From Silene conica (Eukaryota; Streptophyta; Magnoliopsida; Caryophyllales; Caryophyllaceae), in NCBI GenBank assembly GCA_029255685.2, contig CM055316.2, positions 69,393,237 through 69,457,236 of the forward strand: a DNA stretch of 64,000 nt, in the 5' to 3' direction. Positions 33,690 through 47,548 of this stretch are shown here, piece after piece. The notes beneath the pieces are model-generated. The model made no database searches. It was not told where the DNA came from and saw only the letters and a program-made list of their open reading frames with translations. Each line of letters begins with the position of its first letter. The stretch's first letter is position 1. The translations under genes were made by a program, and so were the position numbers.

Positions 33690-36600
33690 TCACATGCCTG
33701 TCCCATCTGTCAATTCAGATGCTGAAAGCGGAGATCTGCAGAGCTTGTTTCGGGAAACTAAATCAGCGGGCATGCTTTTCAAGGAATCTGGAAAGAAACT
33801 ATAGGTGAGAAATGATAAACAATGGGGGCTAAGTAAAACTAAATGAGAAATACAATATCAATGGAATAACACTTGTATCGAGAATACCAATACGGTCTTG
33901 GATGATAGCAACAAGGTCAGAGCCACCACTTCTTTGAGCAAAGAACAATACATTTCGGTACTTTTCAACTGATGGTTGTATTCCTCCGTCTTCCATCCAC
34001 TGCAATACCTGAAACATCATTTGTAAGAATTTGTTAGATACTACACAGCAAGGAGGAAAAAGGGGCAGCAATCACCAACTCATCATTAGGACATGCATGC
34101 TTCTCTAAACGATGCATATATAATCTTTATTTGTGGGGAGGCGGAGGAAGAGGGGATTCATGTTAGCATACACATCAACTGATGAAATGAAGAAAATACC
34201 TCAATATACTTTCTCCAATTACCAGCAGCCAAAAGATTATTCAGCAAAATAGAGTAAGTACCATCGTTGATCTCTGCACCTGACGCCACTATCTTAAGAA
34301 ACAACTGCATGTTGAAGAAGACTGTTAGAAAAGAGTGTGAATCACTAGAGAAAAATTGGAAGGCCGCCCTTGTAAACTTACCTTCATCATATTCTCAGTT
34401 TTACCACATTTTCCTAGGAAATGCAGCAGATGATTCAAAAACCCTATCGAAAGTTTATGAAGGGACGGTTCCATTTCTTTAATCACTTCCAACGCCGTCT
34501 TCCAATCACGAAGCCTGTATGCACAATTTTATATTTCCACTTAGCAACAGTGCATTATATAAGTCATAATGAGCAGCAAAACAAATAAGATAGAAAGAAG
34601 AGTCACCACGCTACTTAACACAAGGTGGCAACCAATGAAATTTTCGGAATGTATTCTCAAACTTACAAGGTGCAGGCTGATATGACCTCGAAGTATACAG
34701 CATCAGTAACAGGAATATCATGTGTTCTCATATACGTGAGCATATTCAAAACTTCGGCTGGTTGACTTCCAGTGTTAAAGGCTCTCATGAGAGCCGAACA
34801 AGCAATTATGTCAGGTTGGATGTTATTTGCTTCCATCTCCTTGAATATTTCACAGGCCTTTTCCCATTTTCCTACAGACATCAGTCCAATTTTATTTAGC
34901 AATCAGATTGGAGAGCGTGGGCCTCTTCAAGAATATAATGTCATAATGATGCCAGAGCTTTGAATATCAACAATACCTGCTTCACTATAAGTGTGTATCA
35001 TTTTGGTGTAGGTAATGACATCAGGCTGACAATCAGCTTCCTGCATTCTAGCAAACGTAGATTCTGCATCGGCAACTCGTCCCTGAAAGGGACAGAGATA
35101 CATGTCAGATCTACAACCATAAAAACAAGCTCAAGAAGCAGGATCTTCAAAGGCTCTTGCCTGCTTACTAAAGGCACTGATCGCCGATGAGTACACCTCT
35201 TTAGAAATAGGGATCTTCAACTTCTTCATCTCCTCCAGAAATTCGATAGCATGATCATACTTTGACATCTTACAACAACCAGTTATCAGCACATTATATG
35301 TGACCGAATCAGGCTTGACTTTCTTCCCTCTCATAGTTTTGTACACACCTAAAGCTTTGTCATATTCCCCAACATTCATATAACTTCCAATTGCAGTGTT
35401 ATATGCAACTAGATTTAACTGGATGCCCCGCTGATCAGCTGCTGAAAGTATCGAATCAATTTTAACATTCTCACTGCATCGACTGCAAGATGCGAGAAGA
35501 GTAGATATTGAGACGACATTTGGTTGAATCCCCTCACTTTCCATTTCATGCAACACTTCCACAGCTTTAGCAAGACGGCCATTAGAACCATAGGCATCCA
35601 TTAGTGCATTATAGCTAATTACATTTGGCTTGCATTTTTGTTGCTTCATCAAGTCAAATATCTCCCTGGCCTTATCGGGTTGTTGTGACCTTCCATATGC
35701 ATTAAGTAGAGATGTATACGACACAATATCTGGGCGAAGATCACTTTGCTTGATCTCATTAAAGACTTTTTGAGCTTCCTCGTTCATTCCAAGAGAAGCA
35801 TATGCACCTAGAAGAGTATTATAGGCAACAATATTGGGTGTAAGACCTTCCGCAAGCATTGTGTAAAATACTGCCTTGCAGTTCTCGATTTCCCCGCGGA
35901 TTGAGTACATGTGCATGATGCTAGTATGTGTCACAACATCAGGCCTACACTCTGACTTCTTTTGCCTCATTGAGTTAAAAACATCAACAGCTTCCTCATA
36001 CCGCCCAAGCTTTACTAGGCAGTATATTCTTATGTTAAGTGTAGTAGTATTCGGCCGTATTTTTGTCCCTTCCATAAGTTCAAAATAGGACAAAGCCTTA
36101 GAATACTGAGCACCAGTTTTGTAGGCACAAAGAATAATGTTGTGAGTAAACAGATCAGGCCCAATTCCATTGTCAGTCATGTGTTTGCAGATTTTGAGAG
36201 CCTCCCTCCAATTTCCACTAGAACCACAAGCATTTATCAAGTTGTTATATGTAATTCGACTAGGCGGGATCTGCAGTAATGTTTAAGTTTCAATAGCATA
36301 CTCCTGTGCCATCAAAAAATGTAACGGTTTCGTTTTCTAGTAAAAAAACTGTAGTACACTACAGGGTTGGTAGTAGACAGCAGGAGACGGGACTCGTTTT
36401 CAAACAAGTTTATACTAGGAAGCAGAAGCATATGGAGATACTCCCTTTGTCCCACTCACTTGTTTACGTTTTTATATTTTGTGGGGTATTTTAATCAAAG
36501 ATAAACAAATGATTGGGACGGAGGGAGTATTTCGCTAGACGACTGGAATGCCCATAGTCCCTTTTAGATGCAGATGAACTGAGAATTGCATGAGACTGAA

Positions 36601-39203
36601 ACTAGCAAGCGTTATAGACGTCTTATTGACGGGACCGTGGTGGAAAAGCTTTAATGCACAACTGCAAACTATCTTCCTTTACCTCTGTGCATTGGAAACT
36701 TCCAGAACAGTTGATTACAAGGCCTTACACATATCCTGATAGTGATGACCAGCAATGAAACTAAATTCATCCGCAAAATATACTCACTATGGGTCGTGAA
36801 TAAGGCTGAAAAATATACTAACTATGGCTAAACAAAGCTTTGATGAAGGACAAATTCTTGTTAGATAGGGGCGCGGAGACATTTGTCACCCCCATGCCAG
36901 TTGACGGGTTATTTTTTTGTTTAAAACCCACGAGAAAATGGGTAAAAACATCATCATCTGGCCCCACAGGGGAGATGGAGAGGCAGCTGACCACTAACTC
37001 TACTTCCCAGCTAAAGAAGAAGTTGCACACTCATGGAAATAAGACGAAGATATGAGACTAGCAATAAAGTAACTTTGAACCTTTTTTTCAGTTACGAGAA
37101 GAAAAAATATAAAAAAGCACCAAGCTGTTGAACTAAGACAACGCTCTTTTTCTAGTGATGGGTTGACGGCTAAGAATGATGCAAAAAATATAAAAAAATC
37201 CTACATAAAACATTTTAGTAAATTTAAAAGGCAAGAAAGTTGAAATACACACTGCCGCACGAAGCATATCTTCCATGATGTTCATCGCCCAACGCCATTG
37301 ACCAGCTCGCCCATGTGCATTGATGAGAGCATTGTAAGTTTCTGCATTTGGTTTGCATCTGGATCAGAGAAAAGTACAATTAACACAAGGAGTATCAGCA
37401 TACAGCACTGACCTGGAAATAAAGAAATCAGAAAAAAGAAGACACTGTTACACTGCAAGATGTATCATAGTTTCCTTACTTCCACTCTTGCATCTCAAAA
37501 AACAAGCCACGTGCCTGATCTATACGATTATGCCTGGCATGTAGTCTGATCATCATATTGTAGATGTCATTCCTTGCAGTATAATTCTTCTGATTTTTCA
37601 TCCACCGGAAAACATGAACTGAATGCTCAATTGAACCCGACTGAGTTAGCTCCTACAATCAGTCCATTTTATCAATGTCACAGGGCATAACCAGAAGACA
37701 GGTTATTGCATTATTGATGTAGGCACACAAACCGCCCAATTAATCTACATTGTAACATCTAAGCCAATACATCTAATGTCACTGAAACTTGAGAGGGAAG
37801 ATTTTCCTGAGAGTTCGTGAAGTTTGTGAGCAGAACTCAATCCCCTTAAACAAGAGCATGAGCTTCACTAGTGGCCATTGAGCAACAATAAAGAGTGCAT
37901 TTTGTCAAGACGCAGAGTACTAGATTCAATACATAATAGAATCACTTTGACCAAGAAGCCAGTCTATAAGTTCTAACTCCACCAGGTTTCCTACATTTAA
38001 AGCTAGCCCCTTGTTTACAAAATATGATAACAAGAGTCCGGATACATAACCGTGGCCTGGAAGTGTACAGGACGCATGACCACCCATACAAGCATAATAT
38101 GCTGTACTCAGTTCACCATTACCCTTCCACATTTACCATCATGGCCCATCCACATTTCCTTCTAACCTAACACCTTACAAGAACCTCACCCTTTCACATC
38201 AAAAACTCACATGGTATCACACTGAGATTAACTAGCTTTAGTGTCCGAACTAAAGGGGGCTAGCATGGGTGGTCGCCCCCTAATCAATGGATCTTTGAAA
38301 CTTTTAGTACAAATTCACAACTTTTTCCTAGTTTACCTGGTTGCATTACTAGTTCCCCCCTCAGAAATATTTCAGCCCCTTAACAACTTCTGGTTATGTC
38401 ATGTGCTGGCTTATCAAAGTTCTCCTCCTTTATCAGTCATCTTAACTACTCAGAAGTAAACATCACTGTTTAAAGCTAAAACCCACATAGCAAATCCCTC
38501 CCCACTTCAGTGACACCACAATTTACCAGCAAAAACAGCAGGAAAACACGCTCAGGCTTCTATTCCCAATTTATACCTAACAAAACCATAATTCAATAAC
38601 TAAGTAAACAAGCAAGTTAGTCTTGCCTAAGACGGTCTTTAACTTACAACATTGTCATTCTAATTATCATTAAGCGAACCAGTAGTATGGAACAAGACCG
38701 TCTAAAACTTAAAACAGTCTCAAATTAAACAAAAAAGAGATGAGAGCAAGTAAAAAAGATCAAACCTTGATAAGAAGGGCATAATTCTTCTTAGAAAACC
38801 TTCCAACCCAATGATTCAAAACACCATCAATATCATCACTAACATCAAGAGCCATAATTTTCTGAACAACCTGAGAAACAGCCCAGTCTTTCTGAAACTT
38901 ATCAGCTTGAACCTTAATCTTATACCTCCTAGGAATATCTTCCTTCCTAAACCCACTCACGTGCTCAGTCACGTGATGCTCTCCTTTATCATAATCCACA
39001 TGAACTTGCTTCTTTCTCTCCCATTTTTCTGGGTTTTTGGTTGATTTTTGACAGTTAATGCTGCAAGTTTTGAACTTTGGAGGGTTTCTGGAAGTGGGTT
39101 TTGAAGGGAATGAGAGGGAATGGATGGGTTTAGGGTGGAAATGGGTAACTGGGGAGTGATTTGAAGGTAATGGAGATTGAATTTGGTGGGTGAGAAGTGT
39201 CAT
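33690..39203 (-). CDS. EMB2654: Chloroplast PPR protein, EMB2654 orthologue
   Basis: Ten exons on the minus strand join in phase: 39203-38766, 37652-37480, 37358-37253, 36270-35161, 35082-34977, 34871-34667, 34514-34382, 34304-34200, 34008-33888 and 33787-33690. They encode 864 residues. The N-terminus is Ser/Pro/Lys-rich like a chloroplast transit peptide. About fifteen P-class PPR motifs follow (for example PDIVSYTSLLNAYGRS, PNVISYNALMDAYGSNG, PDSVTYNVLITGCCKMSKYD). The Arabidopsis orthologue At2g41720 is essential for embryos and is needed for trans-splicing of the plastid rps12 transcript. The intron after the fourth exon starts with GC (CAG|GCAAGA) rather than GT. The gene appears intact. 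Orthology rests on sequence likeness from memory plus its neighbour being the At2g41710 orthologue. Confidence 0.93.
36441..36527. mobile_element. Stowaway MITE in an EMB2654 intron
   Basis: An 87-bp element with ends CTCCCTTTGTCCCACTCA and GATTGGGACGGAGGGAG is flanked by TA on both sides. The size, ends and TA target fit the Stowaway (Tc1/mariner) class. It lies in the intron between the third and fourth exons. Confidence 0.9.
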
Positions 39204-39879
39204 CTGAGATATGATAAGAGTGATGTTGCAGAGATAAACCTTCTACTCTCCTCTGCTCTTCTGAATTTCTGAATTTGGTAGTAGCTGTAGGCTGTACCCA
39301 GTAGTCCAGTACAGCTAGTGCTGTAATGTTCTGGGTTTTAGACATACTCGTTTTACCACCACGGATTTGTTCATTAAACTTTGGGGAAGTAGTGTAAAAT
39401 TAGCTTTCATGATTTTTAATTGGAGTAATTAGTTTTGTAACCGGTGCTATACACGGGATGTTTCTATATTTCCTTAAAATTTTAACGTATATTTATATTC
39501 ATAAAATTAAATGCCAATGTTTGAAAATAAATGATAACATTTTTTTTACAAATTAAAATCTATAGTACAAAACAACCAATTTATAATACAAGACAATTAC
39601 GTATTTTTTTAAAAACTATAAATAGTTTGAATTACGAAAACAATTATTGTTAATTACAAAACAAATATATACTCCGTATCAACAAAATAATTATCTAAAA
39701 TTTTCACCTCAAATTTTCCAACTCATTAACTTCAAATATGCGCTCTTTTATTCGAGTATATCTTTTAATACATCCATAACTTATAATTTTTTTACCTTAC
39801 TTTTTAAAATTTTAATTTTACCTCAATTTCGTGCTTTTTGTATTTCTTCCCTCTTCAAATTACCCACATGATGCTTAGC
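39204..39879. other. EMB2654 upstream region
   Basis: The 5' leader and promoter of the PPR gene must lie here. Most of the stretch is AT-rich with no clear element. It ends at the terminus of the second CACTA element. Confidence 0.5.
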
Positions 39880-40690
39880 CACTACAAGAATACAGAAAAC
39901 AGGCAATTGAATTTGGCGACTGCATTCAGTCGCCAAAACTAATTTGGCGACTGAAAGCAGTCACCAAAGTTCAGTCGCAAGCCTTAGTAAAATAAAATGG
40001 GCGACTAATTTCAGTCGCCAAATTTGGCGACTGTACATTCAGTCGCCAATTGTGGGATTGGCGACTGAGCGGGTAGTCACCAATTTGGCGACTGAATAGG
40101 GCAGTCGCCAATTTGGCGACTGAATTGCAGTCGCCAAATTGGCTGGCATTGCAGAAACTTTTGGTTTTGCAGCCCGGTTTTGGTGACTGACTTCAGTCGC
40201 CAAAATGGATGGGTATTTCATATTCAATTTCATTTTGATCGTGTCAATTCTCCAATTTAATCATGCAAATTTTCGATGACACCCTGTAAACAGAAATTTA
40301 CAACCAATTTGCGCGAACCGCACCATTTAAAACACCAATTTCTCATTTATTCAAAAATGAGAACATTATCCAACTACAAGTTAAAGCAAGCTAAGGACAA
40401 ACTAACTAAGCTACAAATCTCATGCTGGCTCCAATACCACCACCCTTTCCATGTTGATCGTTGGGGTCATAACGTGGGACCGGGGTTACATTGGGCGGAA
40501 TAGGTTTCCATGGCCTTCATGCGCTCCTTCATCAACCGAAACTCTTCGTCTTGTTCTGAATTCACCCTTCTTTCATCAGCAAGTTGAGTCTGTAGTTGAC
40601 TCACAAGAGCGGGCTCATATGTTTGTCGCTGCTCATAAGAAGATCTTCTTGCCGGTTGTTTGAAGAAGACACCATGAGCCTTTCCGAAGT
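39880..40690 (-). mobile_element. Second CACTA family, terminal fragment
   Basis: The outer end CACTACAAGAA starts at 39880, after a possible 3-bp target AGC. From 39905 to 40205 the 13-mer TTTGGCGACTGAA recurs about a dozen times in both orientations. It is the counterpart of the TTTGCGACGGA array of the first element but a different sequence, so a different family. Inward lies the end of an element gene. The element breaks off near 40690 at a Helitron-like segment. Confidence 0.85.
40467..40690 (-). pseudogene. Last exon of a TNPA-like CACTA gene
   Basis: On the minus strand an open frame of about 74 codons ends at 40467. It encodes HGVFFKQPARRSSYEQRQ, then SQLQTQLADERRVNSEQ, DEEFRLMKERMKAM and ends NPGPTL. 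The heptad-like C-terminal part and the position just inside the subterminal repeats match the last exon of the corresponding gene in the first CACTA element. The rest of the gene is absent. Confidence 0.65.
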
Positions 40691-41890
40691 GGTGTCTAGG
40701 TAAAAGTTTTAATAAAAATAAATAAAAAAGTTTATATATAATAAGATATATAAGAACCGTTTGACATATAACTTGAAACAGCGAAAAATATAATTAAAAA
40801 TGAGAAGTTATAGCTTATAGGCTTATGGCTTTCTAAATTCTAATAAAGGAGGTTTTAATTAAATAACTGAAACAAATGGTTTAATAAATACTCATGATTT
40901 AAAAATTAATTAAATTATTAAAATTAAGTAATCTAAATACGTTATTCTGGATTCTGGAATAAAACAAAATTATTAAAACTCGGTTTTAATCAATTATTGA
41001 GTGTAATAAGTTAAAACAATGCAAACAAATTTATTGTTTTAACTCCCCAAAACATCATCAATTTTGCAGAAATTGCAGAAATTTGTAATTATTGCAAGAA
41101 TGGAAGAACTTTATTTTTGAGCGGATTAATAATCTTAAGCTGCAACCATGATAGTTCTTCTCCTCTCTCTAATCAATCATTTGATGACATTATCAATGTC
41201 TACTTCTTTTCGTTGTTGTTGTTTTTCCGCAGAATATGACCGAGAAGATCCGCAAGGAAATTTGCTAGTACATTTTTTTCTTTTTGATAAAACGTAAGTA
41301 TTATTATTAAAAGAGGAGTGAACCTTACAAAAGGAGGATCATAGCTGACCAACGGTTTTACAAAACACAAAGATGAAGTCACATCCGAGAGTTCTACCGG
41401 CTATCATCTCCTCTACCTACCACTCTTTGTGAAGTAGCAAAATCAGATTACATCATTATACAGATCAAACGCCATTTTTCCACCTACAGTATGAAAGAAA
41501 GGACTGCCTCTGCGAGAGCTTCATCATCTTTCAACAATCAAATTGATTAACAGCCTTAACCAAGCACAAAGAGAATTGGTACCCATATTAATTAACACGG
41601 TTAATTAGATGGTTGTATAATTAATTTCAGTTTTTTATTTGGTTTTGAGAATTGGTACCCATATTAAGTAACACGGTTAATTAGGTGGTTGTATAATTAA
41701 TTTCAGTTTTTTATTTGTTTTAGTTTACTTGATGTGGAAAGATAGCCAACACGGTTTTGCATGATTGACTAAAACAAAGCATAATTTTTGAGGTTGAATG
41801 AGACGGCTTGAATACCCTAATTCTTGCACCACATTGTGCCACGTAGGCAGAAATACAAGATTCTTTTATATATATAATTAACAGTAATAT
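40684..41890 (-). mobile_element. Helitron copy, reverse of the 14-15.8 kb element
   Basis: The sequence matches the reverse complement of 14030-15770 in long stretches. Examples are the ends (CTTTTATATATATAA and GAAATACAAGATTC reversed), the two array units near 41580-41710, and the block with ACGTTATTCTGG and CTTGAAACAGCGAAAAATAT. The 3' hairpin terminus is missing: similarity ends at about 40684, next to the CACTA fragment. About 41010-41570 is unrelated sequence, including a short stretch at 41275-41400 that I cannot assign. Confidence 0.78.
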
Positions 41891-42361
41891 AGAGTTCTCA
41901 AAATTAGCACAAAAAGAACAAAAACCGTGAGGCTTGCGGCTGAAAGGTGTTCGAGTGACATATTTCTTGGATCATCTTGAGTGCAATTGGTGGGAGAATT
42001 TCTGCCTTGAATCTATTATATTGGGTTGTCCTTTTACAGCCCCAACACCCGATGACGAAACGTTAATTTGAGTCAATTTTTCATTTCGGAATTCGGCACC
42101 TAAATTTAAAACGTAAGCATTTGAAGTATGAAATTTAGATAATGAATTTCCAGACTTTTCAATCAAATACACATACTTAATTGATTCTATACATAACTAA
42201 AAGAATTCAAGTAAATGAACAGAAATTAAAGAGAGTAGTTGTTGTCATCGTCGTCACTGTTGCAGTCAAATAATTAAGCAAATGTTAGATTGAGAATTCC
42301 GGTGAATGCAGTGAATAATAAATTCATAATGTTTGATAAGGGTTCGAGGATAGAATGTTAA
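41891..42361. other. Intergenic, nothing recognised
   Basis: AT-rich, no supported frame. Confidence 0.5.
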
Positions 42362-44073
42362 CTAGTTTTAAACCCGTGCAAAATTGCACGGGTATATTTT
42401 TAGAAAAAATGCGGTGGATAATTAATATTACCGAATAGTGTCAATAATACGTGAATATTTTGCATTAAATTTCTATTATATTGATAATACGTTAAAATGC
42501 ATGTTTTAAATAAAATTTAGAACATTAAATTGAGCACCAAAAAATGTAAATATTACTATAAAATCAAAACAGTTGTGCAAATGAATAACGATTACATTAT
42601 CCTTCAAGAAAACATAAATATAAAATTTGAAAAACGTGGCCCTTGATTTTATTTCGGAGTAGTTGTCATTTGTAGAATTGACAATCAATTGAAATGACGA
42701 ATATTGTTGCCATTTTAATTGATTTGTCGTAGCGGAATGTTCCCGGTAGCCTATCGTTGTCATCTTCCCGAAAATGGAATGGCGGCTGGGAGTTAGTTGC
42801 TGAAATATTTTGCTCCAAATTAGTTCTCGATGATGATTGACTATCTTACCAAATCTGAGAGAATTTTTACAATTTAAATATTTGGGAAAAAAGAACATTT
42901 TATTTTCGGTGGTTGAGGTTGCTGGTTGGCCCATATTGAAATTCGAAAAACGTGGCCCCTGATTTTATTTCGGAATAGTGGTCATTTGTAGAATTGACAA
43001 TTGATTGAAATGGCGAATATTGTTGCCATTGTAACGGATTTGTCGTAGCGGAATGTTCCCGGTAACCTATCATTGTCACCTTCCCGAAATGGAATGGCGG
43101 CCAGTAGTTAGTTGCTGAAACATTTTGCTCCAAATTAATTCTCGGTGATGATTGACTGTCTCACCAGATCTGAGAAAATTTTTACAATTTAAATATTTGG
43201 GGAAAAAAGAACAATTTATTTTTTGTAATCCTTGCATTTTTTAATTATTGTTTTTAACTTTTGTTTTTACTAAAACTATTTAATTATATTTATTTACAAT
43301 TGGCTTGTACATATATAATATGCATATATAATATACAACATGACTATATTGTTTTTTATAAAACATATAATCAGTGAACATTTAGTCATGCTTTTTAAAA
43401 ATAATTTATATTTAATTTTTTAAAATTAATTTATATTGTTTTTATTAATTAATTTTTTGTCCAAGGGTTTAATTTTGAGTTATATGAATTACGGTCCTCT
43501 GATATTGAATGGTTCGATTTTGAATCCCCCGATAAGGACAAAAAATTGCGGAGGAGTTTATAATATCGAATATATTTTATTTTAAGGTTTAGTTTTAACG
43601 GTTTTGTTTATAATTTGATTTTCGTAAAATATTTCAATTTGTACATTGTTCCTGGTTGTATATTAATATTACGTTATTTTAATCTTGTTTTAAATTTTGT
43701 ATGGTCGGTTTTTTATTGCTGTAAATTGTTAATAATCATAATATTTATTCTAATTATTTAAATTGTTGTCTAATCGTTTTAAACGGGACATATATATTCG
43801 ATTATATAATATTTAATTTTATATTATATAAATTGACCGTTTTTCGTAAAAAATCATAATTTATATAAAAATTCACGATCTATATAAAAATGTTACGTAA
43901 TATTTCTGAAACTACGATATCAGACATTTATTTAGAATATCGGGAGGTTATGTTTCAGGAAATTCATCAAACTCATTGCGGGATCCACCTGAGAGAATTA
44001 GAAAAAAAATCAAAATATGCGTTGATGACGTGTCTCAACCAGGGCTTCAAAAATGTTTCTGTAATTATATAGA
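42362..44073 (-). mobile_element. Helitron on the minus strand
   Basis: Read on the minus strand it starts TCTATATAATTACAGAAAC at 44073 after an A. It ends with the hairpin CCCGTGCAA-TTT-TGCACGGG (about 42372-42392), then TTTAAAA and CTAG, with a host T next. All Helitron terminal rules are met. Inside, about 42618-42937 is repeated at about 42938-43213. Confidence 0.85.
42618..43213. repeat. Two-copy tandem repeat of about 300 bp
   Basis: The words AAAAACGTGGCCC, TTATTTCGGA, GAATGTTCCCGGTA and CTTCCCGAAA occur in the same order twice, about 320 bp apart, with a few percent divergence. Confidence 0.9.
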
Positions 44074-44670
44074 TAAGATTGTAGAAGATAATTTTGTTAG
44101 TGTATTAATAATATAAGGGTAATTTGGTATATATGGGCGATATTAGTAAACTACATTCTTCTAATTACCAAACGGCTCTTTCTAATTATGCTAATTTGTT
44201 TGATAGTTAAACGTGCTACTAACATTTGCTAACCGTATTTTGCTAACGTTTTTCGTTATCATGAACCTGTTTTTGTTGTTTACCAATTAAATAGGACCCT
44301 AATGGCTATATTATACCTTGTTGAAATTATATATACAAAAGAATGAGATCAGAATCCTAATATGAACAAAATCAATAATGCTGCAATTAAGGACTAATAA
44401 GTACATGGATACTCCATTATTTACAAGATATTTGACTCCATCAATTTGTTGATTGTTTTCTATTTTGGTGAAATCTACAAATGCTCATTTATAACAGTAT
44501 ATGCATTGAAATTAACAAAAGATTTGTTCAATACTTCCATCTATACACGGATACATAAGTAGTGAGTTGTTATTTAATCTATTTTATTCTTTAAAACGAA
44601 TATATTCTTCTTAAGAAAGAAATACGTATGAAATCACAGCCTAAAATTCCAATAGATAGGTTGCTCTATC
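44074..44670. other. Upstream region of the peptide gene
   Basis: AT-rich, no frame or repeat recognised. It probably contains the promoter of the gene that starts at 44754. Confidence 0.5.
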
Positions 44671-44678
44671 TATAAATA
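44671..44678 (+). promoter_or_regulatory. TATA box of the peptide gene
   Basis: TATAAATA lies 76 bases before the start codon at 44754, a normal TATA-to-ATG distance for a short leader. The leader also has AACTTCACAAAA just before the ATG. Confidence 0.6.
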
Positions 44679-44753
44679 TGTCAAATAAATTACAACATGT
44701 ACATTCGTAATTTATATCATCTCTTAGCTTGCTCATAATCTAACTTCACAAAA

Positions 44754-47513
44754 ATGGCGTTACGTTCACTTCTTCTACTGGTCCTTTTACTGGCTTCCTC
44801 CTACTTTGTATCCTTAAATAATGCTATCCCCGTGTCAAGTAATTCGCAACTTAATAATAACTTAATTGTTTTTTTCTTAATATTAGTCCAATTTAGCTAA
44901 CTAATTAACTTTATTTATGTGCTCTAATTTCAGGGTTTAACAAGCTCTCAACAAAAGGTGAACTTGTGTTTGTTTCCGAAGCCATGAAACCGGTAAAGTT
45001 TGTTTGACATAGATTAAGGACGCCTTTGGTTGCCACTATAAAAATGGGTGAATTGGGAAATCCTATGATTTGGAAAAAATGAAGATGTTTGGTTACTCCA
45101 AATCATGGGATTTTCCTTTTCCTAGGAACATCCAACTCCTCCATTATGGAGGAAGTTGATTACCTAGGGCCTCCTAGGTAATTGGAAACTCCTGTGTCAA
45201 TCCAATTCCAGGATGTTAACCAAACGGATTTTAGGCAATTCACATGAATTGGACAATTCACGTGTTTTGCAAAATCATGGGAAATTAATTCCCGTATGGC
45301 AACCAAACGAAGCCTAAGTATTATTCATAATTAAATTTCTCTTTTTTTTAATCTTTTTTATCTTTTATTCTTTTTCTTTCCTAAATCTTATTTTATCTCG
45401 CTTAATTTTTTTCAACCCTTACATATGATTTCAATAACCTTACAATTTGACTTTTCTTTTTTACAATCTCAATACCTTGCATAATTAGATGTACTACTAA
45501 AATTTTAACCACTTTGGACAATTTTAAAATTAATGTCAAAGCTAAATTCCTAAGATACAAAAATTTAAAATTCGTCGAATATGATATAATTTCTAAATTT
45601 ACTCTATTCTTTTATACAAAAAATACAAATTCACAATTTTTGGACGACTTATATTTTTAAAACAGGAGAATTAGCAATAAAGTGCATACTAAACTAGTTA
45701 AACAAATAGCCAAATAATATGAAAAAACAGCCTAACATGACCAACAATAATTATTGCACGTCGCAATTTATTATTCCACTTAGTTGATGAATTATCTATG
45801 GTTATTAGATAATACCATTTTATTATGTCTCTAGACAATTGTTTTTGTTATCCAAAACAAAACACAACAATTTTGATCAAAATTGTGAGCCGTTAACAAA
45901 ATATTTACAAATGCGTAAAGATGCCCACATATTTTATAGAAACAGAAAAATTGATTTGGGATAAAAGAGAAATTGATTTATAAATACGTAGATTTATTTA
46001 TGACAAAGTTCTGTCGAAAAAATGGTAATATTCGGAAAAGAGAAATATTAGTGAGATCAAATAATATCTCAGATAGAGAAGAATAAAGATAATTAAGGTA
46101 AATAATGGAATCTTAATTATGGATACGGCTTAACCTATGCCAAACTAAATATTAATGTGTGTCATTAGAAAAATCGTTACTAATTAATAAGATTTAATTA
46201 TGTAAACTTTTTTATTAACAAATTTAATTCGTACCATTAAAGTAAAAATCTAATCAATTATTTAGTGAATCTTTTTTATATTTTTTTAAAAGGATATTTA
46301 GAGAATCAATTATTTAGTGAATATTTTTCGTCATTATATATATAAAAGAATCTTCTAAAGTGCCTATGTGACACAATGTGTTGCAAGAATAAGGGTATTC
46401 AAGCTGTCTCATTCAACCTCAAAAAATTATGCTTTGTTTTAGTCAATCATGCAAAACCGTGCTGATCATCTCCCCGCATCAACAAACTAAAACAAATAAA
46501 AAACTAAAATTAATTATAGAACCACCCAATTAACCGTGTTCATTAATATAATCGTGTAAATTAATATGGGTACCAATTCTCAAAACCTAATAAAAAACTG
46601 CTTTACTTTCTCGAAAATTGATTATAGAACCCCTTAATTAATGTTCTCGAAAATCATCCAAAAATAACAATGATGATTTCAAAATATATCATTTTCCAAA
46701 ATAAATCTCAAACAATTTTACAATATCATATTATCATCCCACTCTTTTCTTTAGAACTCATCCAACAAAGCGGCTACACAAACCGATGTGGTACATGTGT
46801 AGTTTAAAAATCATATTTTCGTAAACCGGACATACCCGACTTGGAACTGGGTATTCGTTTTTCAGCTACCTCAGTGGAACCAGAAAACGGTTTACCGACT
46901 TGTGTTTCTAGACTCGATTTCTGAAATTGGTTGTTTTTTTCTAATTTCAATCTTGACTACGCTTTGCTTTGTATTATGGGTCAAGACTATCTAATATATC
47001 AAGTAGGAAAAAACTCAGAAAGAGTTTAATTTTGAAAATGGATAAGAGATTGAATGTTATTAAAACTGAAGAAAATCAGATGGGGTGAAAATAAATTACA
47101 GATTCACAAATTACTTGAGCTAAAAAAAAGTTTAGAACTTGATTAAAAATAAAGCGAGTCTAATAAATTATTAGAGTGAATTTTCGAGAAGGTAAAGGAG
47201 ATTAAGAGGCAAAGAGTAGTTGGTTGTGATGAGTGAACAACTAAAGAGCAATTGTAAATTTGTGATAGTACAAAAAGAAGAGAAATTGGAGGTGGCGTAT
47301 GGAAAGTGGTATATGGGCAAGTTTAATGGAGTGATTAGGATAAAATAAGACACCCACTGACCCACAATCAGGGCCACAATGGCTGCGGGACAAATTTTAC
47401 CATTCACTTCAAGTAAATTATCTAGCACAAATTCTCATTTGTGACGGCGGTATTCGTCGTATCCGTCACAAGCTTGTGACGGATACCGTTTCCTCTCACA
47501 AAAATACCTATTT

Positions 47514-47548
<35 letters not shown>

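Noticed and set aside
34960..36088. Plus-strand frames over the PPR gene
   Set aside because: They are shadows of the minus-strand EMB2654 exons.
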